64,000 nucleotides of DNA from Pseudomonadota bacterium (lineage in GTDB: Bacteria > Myxococcota_A > UBA796 > GCA-2862545): assembly GCA_947505245.1 (NCBI GenBank), contig CANNIZ010000019.1:1-64000 (forward strand), written 5' to 3'. Positions 8,497-15,889 of the stretch are shown here, one piece after another (within the stretch, counting starts at the first letter, position 1; every line of letters begins with the position of its first letter). The translations under genes and the position numbers were made by a program. The notes under the pieces are model-generated. The model did not search any database. It had not been told where the DNA came from and saw nothing but the letters and a program-made list of their open reading frames with translations.

Positions 8497-9193
8497 GCAT
8501 CACCTCCCGAAACAAGCCCAGCGCTGCGCTCGCGGAGCGGGCCATCGCCTGACTGGCGGCGGCCTCGTCCCGGTCGCGAATGGCCGCGACAGCGGCCTCG
8601 TGGGCGGTCAAATCGAACAGGCCCGGCGTGTACATCGCGACGAACATCTGCCGGTTCTGCAGGTACACCGAGCGCACGGCGTTCGAGAGCAGGCCGAGGA
8701 CCTTGTTCCCCGTCATCTCCACCATCCCCTCGAAGAACGCGAAGTCGAGCTGCTGGGCCTCTTCCGCGGTCTTCGCAGCGCGTAGCCCGGCGAGAGCGGC
8801 CTCCAGGCGCGCGATCCCCGGCTCGGTCGCGAGCGCGGCGGCGCGGCCCGCGGTCCAGGACAGCAACATCACGCGCAGCTCGAGCAGGTCACCGATCATC
8901 GCAGGGTCGGGCGTGCCCTTCGGCGCGATCAGGTACGGGAGCAATTCGAGGCCGGCCTCGACGAGGAAGTCCCGCACGCGCGTGCTCTCGCCGTGCTTCA
9001 TCTCCACGAGCCCGAGCGATTCGACGCGGTGCAGCGCCTCGCGCACCGTGGACCGGTTCACCGCGAACTGCTCGGCGAGGTCGCGCTCGGACGGCAGCGA
9101 CTGCCCGGGCGTCCAGCGCCCGCCGAGGATCGCCGAGCGGATCTTCTCCGCGATCTGGTCGGCGATGCTCGTCTTGTGGACCGGGTCAAACAT
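8489..9193 (-). CDS. FadR/GntR family transcriptional regulator
   Basis: DNA-binding regulator of 234 residues. The GntR winged helix (about 10-75) contains ILGGRWTPGQSLPSERDLAE and VNRSTVREALHRVESLGLVE. The C-terminal domain is all-helical like the FadR/FCD group. The position where metal-binding FCD proteins carry the D-x-x-x-H pair reads DFAFF, so metal binding is doubtful and an acyl-CoA-type ligand is more likely (inference). It is the first gene of the operon, and a perfect TGGTC-C-GACCA palindrome lies 23 bases upstream, which suggests autoregulation. An in-frame GTG at 9199 is an alternative start. Confidence 0.88.
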   Translation of the reverse strand: MFDPVHKTSIADQIAEKIRSAILGGRWTPGQSLPSERDLAEQFAVNRSTVREALHRVESLGLVEMKHGESTRVRDFLVEAGLELLPYLIAPKGTPDPAMIGDLLELRVMLLSWTAGRAAALATEPGIARLEAALAGLRAAKTAEEAQQLDFAFFEGMVEMTGNKVLGLLSNAVRSVYLQNRQMFVAMYTPGLFDLTAHEAAVAAIRDRDEAAASQAMARSASAALGLFREVMRG

Positions 9194-9215
9194 GTTCACT
9201 CATCGGGTGGCCGGG

Positions 9216-9226
9216 TGGTCCGACCA
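9216..9226. promoter_or_regulatory. FadR-type operator palindrome
   Basis: TGGTC-C-GACCA is a perfect hyphenated palindrome between the divergent regulator and pssA. It fits the TNGTNNNACNA core recognised by FadR-subfamily GntR proteins. It sits upstream of the regulator start, where binding would repress the five-gene operon. Confidence 0.65.
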
Positions 9227-9420
9227 GTGTACCGTGGGGCCGTTACACGCGCAAACTGCCACCGAAAGTTCGCACGGCGGCTAGACTAGGCTAGCCGCAG
9301 TAGACCCTCTCCTAAAGCAAATCGGCGGACCTCCGATCGACACCGGACTGGTCCGCGATCGGCGTGGGGTTACGTGACAATCCAGCGACGGCGTCCGCCG
9401 CTGCTTGACGGGAGACGAGC

Positions 9421-10290
9421 TTGATTCGTCATTTCCTCAACCCGCCGAACTGGTTCACTGCGGCCAGCATCCTCTGTGCGACGCTGGCCATGGCGCGCCT
9501 GGTGGGCCACGAACCAGACCCGCAGACGCTCATCCAGTGCTGCATCCTGATCATGTTCGGCGGCGTGTTCGACATGCTCGACGGCCGCGTCGCGCGCATG
9601 ACGAACCGGTTCAGCGAGTTCGGCGTCCAGCTCGACTCGTTCGCCGACCTGATCTCGTTCGGGCTCGCCCCCGCCCTGGTCGCGTACGCCTGGAAGCTGC
9701 ACGAGCTCGGCACGTTCGGCGCGATGGTCGCCTTCTGGTACGTGATCGCCGCGTCGTTCCGCCTCGCGCGGTTCAACGTGAACGCGAACCACCAGTCGTG
9801 GGTGTTCGCAGGCCACACGCAGGGCCTCACGAGCACGATGTCCGGCGGCTGCCTCGCCATCTTCGTGTGGGTCGGCAACGGCTACTTCCGCCGACTCGGC
9901 ATCGAATTCTCGCCGCTGGTCGTCGCAGCCGTCGTTTCGTGGGCCGGCCTGATGATGGTGTCGAACGTGCCGTTCCGGTCGTTCAAGGACCTGCGCAAGA
10001 ACCCGCGCGCGCGCGCGCTGTTCGCGGTGGGCCTCGCGGGATGCCTTTCCGGCGCGCTGCTCCTCGACCCGTCGATGTGGTTCGGCGCCGGCGCGCTGCT
10101 GTACGTCGTGCTCGGCCTCGTCGACGGCCTCATCACCACCGCGTACTACAACCGCAAGGGCCTCACCTTCGACACCGTCGGCGTCCGGCCGTCGGCCGCT
10201 GCCACCGCGGCCATCCTTCCCGAAGACCAGGAAGACGAGGAAGACGACGAGGAGCTCGACGAAGACGAGATCGAGCTCGCGCGTCCGTAA
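9421..10290 (+). CDS. pssA: CDP-alcohol phosphatidyltransferase, probable phosphatidylserine synthase
   Basis: Integral membrane enzyme of 289 residues that transfers the CDP-diacylglycerol phosphatidyl group to an alcohol, probably serine. The full CDP-alcohol transferase signature is present: FDMLDGRVAR followed by G-x3-D-x3-D in FGVQLDSFAD, giving the metal-binding aspartates. About seven hydrophobic segments follow. The TTG start has GGGAG seven bases upstream. The C-terminus is an unusual very acidic tail (about 25 residues, mostly Glu/Asp). Phosphatidylserine specificity is inferred from similarity to the PssA type II branch; other CDP-alcohol transferases cannot be excluded. Confidence 0.82.
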   Translation: MIRHFLNPPNWFTAASILCATLAMARLVGHEPDPQTLIQCCILIMFGGVFDMLDGRVARMTNRFSEFGVQLDSFADLISFGLAPALVAYAWKLHELGTFGAMVAFWYVIAASFRLARFNVNANHQSWVFAGHTQGLTSTMSGGCLAIFVWVGNGYFRRLGIEFSPLVVAAVVSWAGLMMVSNVPFRSFKDLRKNPRARALFAVGLAGCLSGALLLDPSMWFGAGALLYVVLGLVDGLITTAYYNRKGLTFDTVGVRPSAAATAAILPEDQEDEEDDEELDEDEIELARP

Positions 10291-10331
10291 CGGTTTCCGC
10301 CTCCCGTAGACTGCGCCCCATCGGAGGCTGC

Positions 10332-11015
10332 GTGGTGGCGTTGTGGTTGCTCGGGTGTGTTCCGGACGAAGTGACGCTGAACCTGAAGCTCGCGAACCTC
10401 GCGCCGGAGGGTTCGATCATCGCGTCCGACAGCAGCACCCACGACGTGAAGTTCGCGCCCGGGCTCGTCGTGGTGCACGACGACACGGTGTCGCTGTTCA
10501 CGCCGGGCGCCGCGGCGTCGCCGGAGCTCGAGTCGGCGGCCGAGGACGGGTCTCCGCAGGCCTTCATCGACGCGCTGACCGGCGCGGACGGCGTGTATTC
10601 CGTCGCGCTGCTGACCCATGAAGACGAGGTCACCTACGAGGCCGCCGCGATGTTGCCGGGCCAGGATGGGCGCCGGCAGATCACCGGCCCCGGCGACGCG
10701 TTCGTAAGCGTCGCGTTCATGTTCGGAGAGTCCAACGACGTCTTCTTCGCGAACGCCGAGCCTCTCCCGCTGTGGCAAAAGGGCGCGAACGCGGGCGACT
10801 GGACCTCCTCCCTCGCGCTGTGGGACGCGGGCACCGAGCGGAACCAGGAGCCTGGCCTCGGGCCCGATCAGGCGCCGCGCCAGGCGGCTGCCGGCGACGG
10901 CGAGGTCGAAGGCGGCGTGATCACCGCCGTCGAGGGGGTGGACGCGAACGGCTACGTCTACCCGGGCGTCGCGGACGTCGCGTCGCTCGTCGCTGAGGCG
11001 CCCGCGACCGAGTGA
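10332..11015 (+). CDS. spondin-domain lipoprotein
   Basis: Predicted outer-membrane or periplasmic lipoprotein of about 227 residues. Two adjacent GTG codons (10332, 10335) follow a GGAGG at 10323. The start leads directly into a short hydrophobic stretch ending in LLGC, a lipobox with an unusually short, uncharged n-region. The mature part has the spondin_N pattern: a beta-rich body, an ESNDVFFANAEPLPLW block, and ALWDAGTERNQEPGLGPDQA near the C-terminus. Spondin-like domains in bacteria are secreted proteins of unknown role. It lies 41 bp downstream of pssA and is probably co-transcribed with it. Confidence 0.72.
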   Translation: MVALWLLGCVPDEVTLNLKLANLAPEGSIIASDSSTHDVKFAPGLVVVHDDTVSLFTPGAAASPELESAAEDGSPQAFIDALTGADGVYSVALLTHEDEVTYEAAAMLPGQDGRRQITGPGDAFVSVAFMFGESNDVFFANAEPLPLWQKGANAGDWTSSLALWDAGTERNQEPGLGPDQAPRQAAAGDGEVEGGVITAVEGVDANGYVYPGVADVASLVAEAPATE

Positions 11016-11708
11016 CTACAGGTCGAAGCGGTACCCGTCCGGGGGTGCAAGATCGTAGAACACCTCGTCCGTGCCGACCTTGGCGCTACTTGGGCGACGT
11101 GTGAGCGCGGCGTGGCGGTCGCGTTCGACGAGCTTGACGAGCGTGGAGACGCCGGCGTCGGTGCACGTGAGGTAGACGTTCCCGTCTTCGCGACCGGCCG
11201 GCGGCGAGGCCGACGGGACACAGGTGCCAGGCACGTCTGCGGAGCCGGATACGACCACCGTCGTGTCGTGAAACGCCTCGACGACGAGGTGCGTGTGCCC
11301 GTCGACCGCGTCGTAGCGCAGCCGCACGGGGACGGTGGCCATCGGCGTCGGAGCGGTCCACGCGACGGTCGCGTTGGCAGGCACCAGCGCGGCGACCTCG
11401 GGCGCGGTCGCGAGCGCGAACGGAACACCGTCACAGGCCCACGCGGACGCGTCGGTCGACGTGCACACGCCCGGGACGACGACGTTGGTGGACGTCTCGA
11501 CGCCCGCGCCGTCCCGCGCGCGCACGAAGAAGCGCGTGGTGGGATGTTCGGCGCCGTCGGCGTCCTGGGCGACGGTGACGTCTGCGCGGGCGGTGAGCGT
11601 GACGTGCGGCACTGCCGGCTGGGCGGTCGGGGCGACCTCGGGCGTCGCGATGATCTCGGGCGGAACGGTGGTGTCGGGCGTAGGACACGCCAGGAGGTAG
11701 GCGAACAT
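11016..11708 (-). CDS. hypothetical lipoprotein
   Basis: A 230-residue protein that I do not recognise. The ATG at 11708 has a GGAG site six bases upstream and starts MFAYLLAC, a very short signal with a lipobox Cys at residue 8. A Pro/Thr/Glu/Val-rich linker follows, then beta-rich sequence with scattered Cys residues (four to six) that could form disulfides in the periplasm or at the surface. It is convergent with the spondin gene, the two stop codons lying side by side, and divergent from the lipoprotein gene at 11840 with a palindrome between them. Confidence 0.6.
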   Translation of the reverse strand: MFAYLLACPTPDTTVPPEIIATPEVAPTAQPAVPHVTLTARADVTVAQDADGAEHPTTRFFVRARDGAGVETSTNVVVPGVCTSTDASAWACDGVPFALATAPEVAALVPANATVAWTAPTPMATVPVRLRYDAVDGHTHLVVEAFHDTTVVVSGSADVPGTCVPSASPPAGREDGNVYLTCTDAGVSTLVKLVERDRHAALTRRPSSAKVGTDEVFYDLAPPDGYRFDL

Positions 11709-11782
11709 GGTGGCTCCGGATGAGCAGGGGAGGGCGGGGCGGGGAGGGGACGATTGGGGCGTCACCGTGATCAAAACCCGAA

Positions 11783-11798
11783 TTGCGCCCCGGCGCAA
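11783..11798. promoter_or_regulatory. hyphenated palindrome between divergent lipoprotein genes
   Basis: TTGCGCC-CC-GGCGCAA is a perfect 7-bp inverted repeat with a 2-base spacer, centred in the 131-bp divergent intergenic region. It is a candidate operator or hairpin; no cognate regulator is evident. Confidence 0.35.
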
Positions 11799-11839
11799 CC
11801 TTTAAAGGCGCGTTAATCCGCGGCCTCTTGGAGGAACCG

Positions 11840-12667
11840 ATGCGCAACGTGCTGTTTCTTGGGGTGATCGCTCTCGCTGCCGGCTGCAAGGCGCCGCCCG
11901 AGGCTCCCACCGAGCTCAACGAGCTGTCGCTGTACCTGTTCGCGAACTACGACGCTGAAGACGAGGAGGTCGTCGCCGTCGGCGTGCAGAACCTCGACGC
12001 GTTCCTCGCCACCCAGGACTTCACGGCCGAGAACATCAACGACCGCTCAGCGACGCTGAGCGTCCTCGACGGCGTGAACCTCGGCACGGTGGTGCCGACC
12101 CCGGACGCGGACCCCGCGCTGCAGGAGAACGTGGCCGGGTGGGCGCTGAGCCCCGTCCCGTTCGCGACGCATCTGGAGGGCATCAGCGATCCGAACCAGG
12201 TCTGCGCGGCGAGCGACTCCACCAAGTACAGCATGCGCACGTTCGTCACGGATCTTCCCGCCTGGGAGGCTGGTGACTCCCGCACACTCGCGACCACGAA
12301 CGAGAGCCGCACGGAGAGCCCGGTGGCCGACGTGTGGATGGACAGCACGGCGGACTTCCGTAGGGTGGCGCTCGAAGACGGCCGCGAGGTCGTGATCTCG
12401 CGCGGCGTGCTGCCCGAGCGGGCAATCGCCGACAACCCCGACAAGTCGTGGGACCAGCGGTACACGATCGACGTGTGGATCCCGTCGACGGACGGCGCTT
12501 CGACCGAGCGCTACTACGCGATGTGGTCGAGCGCGACGATCGGCGTCGGCAGCCTCTACGCGGGCCTCGTCAAGGGCGGCATCGACGAGTACTTCGTCAA
12601 CACCGACGACTGGTTCCTGAACGCGGAGTGCCACACGGACCGCGATCGCGTGAACGATCGCCCGTAG
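11840..12667 (+). CDS. hypothetical lipoprotein
   Basis: A 275-residue protein of unknown function. The ATG at 11840 is preceded by GGAGGAA. The N-terminus MRNVLFLGVIALAAGC is a textbook lipoprotein signal with lipobox LAAGC at residues 12-16. The mature protein is acidic and has no domain I can name; it contains several Trp/Asp-rich segments and ends near a Cys-containing NAECHTDRDR. It is transcribed away from another lipoprotein gene and is five bases from the convergent small ORF at 12673. Confidence 0.65.
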   Translation: MRNVLFLGVIALAAGCKAPPEAPTELNELSLYLFANYDAEDEEVVAVGVQNLDAFLATQDFTAENINDRSATLSVLDGVNLGTVVPTPDADPALQENVAGWALSPVPFATHLEGISDPNQVCAASDSTKYSMRTFVTDLPAWEAGDSRTLATTNESRTESPVADVWMDSTADFRRVALEDGREVVISRGVLPERAIADNPDKSWDQRYTIDVWIPSTDGASTERYYAMWSSATIGVGSLYAGLVKGGIDEYFVNTDDWFLNAECHTDRDRVNDRP

Positions 12668-12672
12668 ATTGG

Positions 12673-12930
12673 CTACGCGGCGGCGTACAGGGGCAGGCCC
12701 CACGCCGCGCGCACGGCCTCTTCGACGACGCTGACGGCCGCTTCGCACGCGTTGAGCGCGAGCAGGTTCTCGGCGTAATCGAGAGCTTCGGCCACGGTGA
12801 GATCGCCGTCGAGCAGGCTGACCTCGCTGTCGAGGTGGCCGCCGGCGTCGGCAATTGCGCGGCATGCGGCCTCAGCGCCCTCGTCGTGAAGGATGTCGAC
12901 CAAGCTTGAGATGACGTCATCGTGGCGCAT
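12673..12930 (-). CDS. small acidic hypothetical protein
   Basis: An 85-residue helical, acidic, cytoplasmic protein with two Cys residues and no recognised domain. The ATG at 12930 has a strong ACGGAGG site at the right spacing, which supports it as a real gene. Its upstream region carries two near-identical palindromes (12954-12965 and 12990-13001) shared with the divergent ndh gene, so the two are probably co-regulated. Confidence 0.6.
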   Translation of the reverse strand: MRHDDVISSLVDILHDEGAEAACRAIADAGGHLDSEVSLLDGDLTVAEALDYAENLLALNACEAAVSVVEEAVRAAWGLPLYAAA

Positions 12931-12953
12931 GAGAGCCTCCGTTTACGAACCGA

Positions 12954-13001
12954 CTGACCGGTCAGAAGTAAGTTTATGCCCACTTCCGACTGACCGTCCA
13001 G
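12954..13001. promoter_or_regulatory. paired TetR-type operator sequences
   Basis: CTGACCGGTCAG at 12954-12965 is a perfect 12-bp palindrome. CTGACCGTCCAG at 12990-13001 is a near copy, 36 bp away. TGACCGGTCA-type palindromes are common TetR-family operators. They lie between the small acidic gene and ndh. No TetR gene is in the window, so the regulator would act in trans. Confidence 0.5.
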
Positions 13002-13098
13002 TATTTTGATCGCGTTCCCGGATCTTGCGCGTTCTTTCGGGATCACCCACACGCTCGACGTCGCGTGATTACGGAGGTTCTCCTGAGCTGGAGGCGCC

Positions 13099-14376
13099 TT
13101 GCGTGTGGTCGTGATCGGTGGTGGGTTCGGTGGCCTCGCGGTCGCGAAGGGGCTGCGAAAGGCGCCCGTCTCGGTGACGCTCATCGACCGGCGCAACCAC
13201 CACCTGTTCCAGCCGTTGCTTTACCAGGTCGCCACGGCTGGCCTGGCACCGGGTGACATCGCGGAGCCGATCCGCAGCATCCTCGCGAGCCAGCGCAACG
13301 TCGAGGTCATGCTCGGCGAGGCCGCGAAGATCGACACCACGGCGCAGCACGTCGAGCTCACGGATGGTCGGAAGATTCCGTACGACAAGCTCGTCGTCGC
13401 AGCTGGCGCCACGCACGGGTATTTCGGGCACGACGAATGGGCCGCTCACGCGCCCGGCATCAAGACGATCGGCGACGCGCTCGAGATGCGTCGAAAGCTG
13501 CTGCTCGCGTTCGAGCGGGCCGAGTGGACCACCGACGCGGCCGAGCGAAAGCGCCTGATGACGTTCGCGATCATCGGCGGCGGGCCTACGGGCGTCGAGC
13601 TCGCCGGCTCCATCCGCGAGATCGCGTCGATCTCGATGCTCAAGGACTTCCGCCACATCGACACGACGGCGACGCGCGTGTTGCTCGTCGAGGCCGGCGA
13701 CGCGCTGCTCAACGGCTACCCCGACCACCTGCGCGCGAAGGCGAAGGTGCAGCTCGAAGAGCTCGGCGTCGAGGTGCGGCTCGGCAAGGCCGTCACGCTC
13801 GTGGACGAGCGCGGGCTCGTGATCGGCGACGAGCGCATCGAGACCACGAACGTGTTCTGGGCCGCGGGTGTGAAGGCGGAGCCGATCGGCGCGGCGCTGG
13901 GGGCCCCGATGGATCGGGCCGGACGTGTGCAGGTGGAGCCTGACCTCTCGGTGCCCGGTCACCCCGACGTGTTCGTGATCGGCGACCTCGCCGCGTTCGA
14001 GCAGGACGGCAAGCCGCTCCCCGGCGTCGCGCAGGTCGCGATGCAGGCCGGTGACCTCGTCGCCGCCAACATCTGGGCGGACATGGAGAAGAAGCCGCGC
14101 GGGACGTTCCGCTACCGCGACGTCGGAAAGATGGCCACGATCGGGGTGCGGCGCGCGGTGGCCGACATCCCTGGCCTCGAATTCTCGGGCTTCTTCGCGT
14201 GGCTGTTCTGGGCGTTGATCCACCTGTTCGTGCTGGTCGCGTTCCGCAACCGCGTGGTCGTGTTCGCGAAGTGGATCATGTCGTATGTCACGCACGACCG
14301 CGGCTCGCGGCTGCTCTGGCAGGTCGAGGGCTGGCAGGTCACGAAGGTGGCGAACCCGCCGCCGGGTCCGACGTGA
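13099..14376 (+). CDS. ndh: type II NADH:quinone oxidoreductase-like FAD protein
   Basis: Non-proton-pumping NADH dehydrogenase family, 425 residues. FAD-binding VIGGGFGGLAVAKGL begins at residue 4. RRNHHLFQPLLYQVATAGL is the characteristic NDH-2 quinone-site region. The NADH-binding motif IIGGGPTGVELAGSI lies near residue 158, and a second FAD contact is FVIGDLAAF. A hydrophobic C-terminal segment (FFAWLFWALIHLFVLVAF) gives membrane attachment. The TTG start at 13099 follows GGAGG closely and leads into RVVVIGG. It probably oxidises NADH and reduces the quinone pool at the inner membrane. Its 3' end overlaps the convergent AlkB-like gene by 38 bp. Confidence 0.88.
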   Translation: MRVVVIGGGFGGLAVAKGLRKAPVSVTLIDRRNHHLFQPLLYQVATAGLAPGDIAEPIRSILASQRNVEVMLGEAAKIDTTAQHVELTDGRKIPYDKLVVAAGATHGYFGHDEWAAHAPGIKTIGDALEMRRKLLLAFERAEWTTDAAERKRLMTFAIIGGGPTGVELAGSIREIASISMLKDFRHIDTTATRVLLVEAGDALLNGYPDHLRAKAKVQLEELGVEVRLGKAVTLVDERGLVIGDERIETTNVFWAAGVKAEPIGAALGAPMDRAGRVQVEPDLSVPGHPDVFVIGDLAAFEQDGKPLPGVAQVAMQAGDLVAANIWADMEKKPRGTFRYRDVGKMATIGVRRAVADIPGLEFSGFFAWLFWALIHLFVLVAFRNRVVVFAKWIMSYVTHDRGSRLLWQVEGWQVTKVANPPPGPT

Positions 14377-15190
14377 GCGCTTCACCCGCCCAATAGGCCG
14401 ACGATCGACCGAGCGTCTGCACGTAGCCGCGCACGTCCTCGCGCGGGCCGGGCGGCAGGTCCGCGAACCGGATCACGTCGGCGTCGGGCACGTAGCGGAA
14501 CGTGAGGTTCACGCGACGCGTGCGGAAACCGTCGATCGCGGGCGGCAGGTCGAGGCCCTTCTTGTCCTCCACGCGTGTCACGCGGTGCAGCAGGGTGTCC
14601 TTCCACAGCGGGCCCGCGAACGACACGAGCATGTTGTCCTCGAGCCACACGGTGCGCACGGGCTTGGCATCGCGGCCGCGCGGGAGCAGCTGAAACAGGG
14701 CGCGCTCGCCGAGCGAGATCGACGCGACGGGGCCGGGCTCGAAGTCGCGGTGCTCACCGACGCGGGCGCGGTCGACCCACTTCCCGCCCACCTTTGCGTC
14801 GCCGTAGAAGTTCACGAGACAGGTGTTGAGGTGCCAGTCGCGCGGGACGTCGGCCTTGTCGAACGTACGGCGGACGCGGGTCTCGATGGTGTCGACCAGC
14901 CGCTGCAGCACCGGCGGGAACGGCTCCGCACGCACCGCGACGCCGGACACGCGCTTCGGCGGCTCGTAGTAGCCGAGGCACGCGAACTGCCAGTTCCCGA
15001 GCCAGTACACGGGCCGGAGCAGCGGGCGTTGCTCGTCGCCCGGCGGAGGGGGCCTGGTCGCGCAGAAGCGCTGCTCCCACAGCGGTACGAGCGTGCTGAG
15101 CCAGCTTTCGATCGCGGCGCGATCCGTCGGACCGACGAAGCGCGACACGGAAAGCCAGCCTCGGGTCCACGGGACGTTGGGCAGTCGCAT
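14339..15190 (-). CDS. AlkB-like Fe(II)/2-oxoglutarate dioxygenase
   Basis: A 283-residue protein with the AlkB family layout. NTCLVNFYGD precedes the iron-binding H-x-D in GEHRDFEPGP. The distal iron His is probably LLHRV, and the 2-oxoglutarate Arg lies in RRVNLTFRY. AlkB homologues repair alkylated bases by oxidative dealkylation, but some act on protein or lipid. The N-terminal 90 residues are specific to this protein. An in-frame ATG four codons upstream (15202) is an alternative start. The gene ends inside the 3' end of ndh on the other strand. Confidence 0.8.
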   Translation of the reverse strand: MRLPNVPWTRGWLSVSRFVGPTDRAAIESWLSTLVPLWEQRFCATRPPPPGDEQRPLLRPVYWLGNWQFACLGYYEPPKRVSGVAVRAEPFPPVLQRLVDTIETRVRRTFDKADVPRDWHLNTCLVNFYGDAKVGGKWVDRARVGEHRDFEPGPVASISLGERALFQLLPRGRDAKPVRTVWLEDNMLVSFAGPLWKDTLLHRVTRVEDKKGLDLPPAIDGFRTRRVNLTFRYVPDADVIRFADLPPGPREDVRGYVQTLGRSSAYWAGEALTSDPAAGSPPS

Positions 15191-15370
15191 TTGCGCGAGC
15201 ATACGACATGCGCGTCGGGCGCCTCGCGCTGCGCGCGACCGGGCCCCCTGCGCGGCTCGCCTGACGGCTCGGTCCCGCTGTGTCGGTGGACTTCAGTCAG
15301 GCGCGATACCCGGCGCGGGGACTGCGCCTTCGGCGCACCGCTCCGGTCGCCCTGGCGCGGCGGCCCGCGG
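15191..15370. other. intergenic, no gene seen
   Basis: About 180 bp of very GC-rich sequence between the AlkB-like start and the 31-bp repeat arrays. I see no supported reading frame, no clear promoter and no tRNA. Confidence 0.5.
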
Positions 15371-15440
15371 TAGAGAGGTCCTGAAGGGCGCTTTGGAAAG
15401 GTAGAACGGTCCCGAAGGGCGCCTTGCGGCGGTAGCGACC
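15371..15440 (+). repeat. 31-bp tandem repeat, locus A forward arm
   Basis: At least two tandem units with exact 31-bp spacing. GAAGGGCGC occurs at 15383 and 15414, and GTAG at 15370, 15401 and 15432. The unit has the form GAAGGGCGC, T-rich link, GTAGAACGGTCCC. It is inverted relative to 15497-15556, so a transcript of the region could form a long stem. Confidence 0.8.
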
Positions 15441-15496
15441 CGGAACGACAGGTTAAAATCGGCGTTCGTTCGTTGCCGCGTTCGTCCGTATCCGCG

Positions 15497-15556
15497 TGAG
15501 GCGCCCTTCAGGGTGGTTCTACTTCGCCGAGGCGCCTTTCCGGGTCCTTCTACGCA
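15497..15556 (-). repeat. 31-bp tandem repeat, locus A reverse arm
   Basis: The same unit in the opposite orientation: GGCGCCCTTC, link, TTCTAC, with the CTAC points at 15519 and 15550, again 31 bp apart. It lies 56 bp from the forward arm and runs into the surviving M23 peptidase sequence. Confidence 0.8.
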
Positions 15557-15880
15557 CCGTCAGCCCTCCCAGTCGTCGACGGCGCCGGGTACTATGACGC
15601 ACAGCGGTTCGGCGAGAACGGGCACCGGGGGGCCGACCTGAACGGCTTGGGGGGCGGCGACTCGGACCTCGGCGACCCCGCGTATGCGCACCTCGACCGG
15701 ATCGACGTCGCGTTCAACGAGCGCGTCGAGCGGGGTGCGCAGATCGGCACGGCGCACGGGCGGTACAAGGCCCATCTGCACTTCGAGGGGCGGACGAAGG
15801 TCGGCGTGGAGATCGGCGGCGGTTACGGAAGTCCAGACCAGGGACAGGTCGATCCGACGGCGTTCGTCCGATCCCACTGA
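15500..15880 (+). pseudogene. M23 peptidase remnant (5'-truncated, internal deletion)
   Basis: The open frame has no acceptable start codon before a TTG at 15647 and opens inside the 31-bp repeat. From about 15557 it reads as a peptidase M23 (LytM/lysostaphin-like) domain: H-x3-D in GHRGADLNG, then GGGDSDLGDPAYAHLDRID, GAQIGT, and the catalytic H-x-H in AHLHFEGR. In typical family members roughly 40-45 residues separate the GDPVYA and YAHLDRI motifs; here they are fused, which indicates an in-frame deletion. With signal peptide, N-terminal region and domain centre gone, activity is unlikely. It ends nine bases before the GlmU-like gene. Confidence 0.6.
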
Positions 15881-15889
15881 CAGCGCGAG

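Noticed and set aside
15371..15556. Possible CRISPR array in the 31-bp repeats
   Set aside because: Units are directly adjacent with no unique spacers, are present in both orientations, and no cas genes are near.
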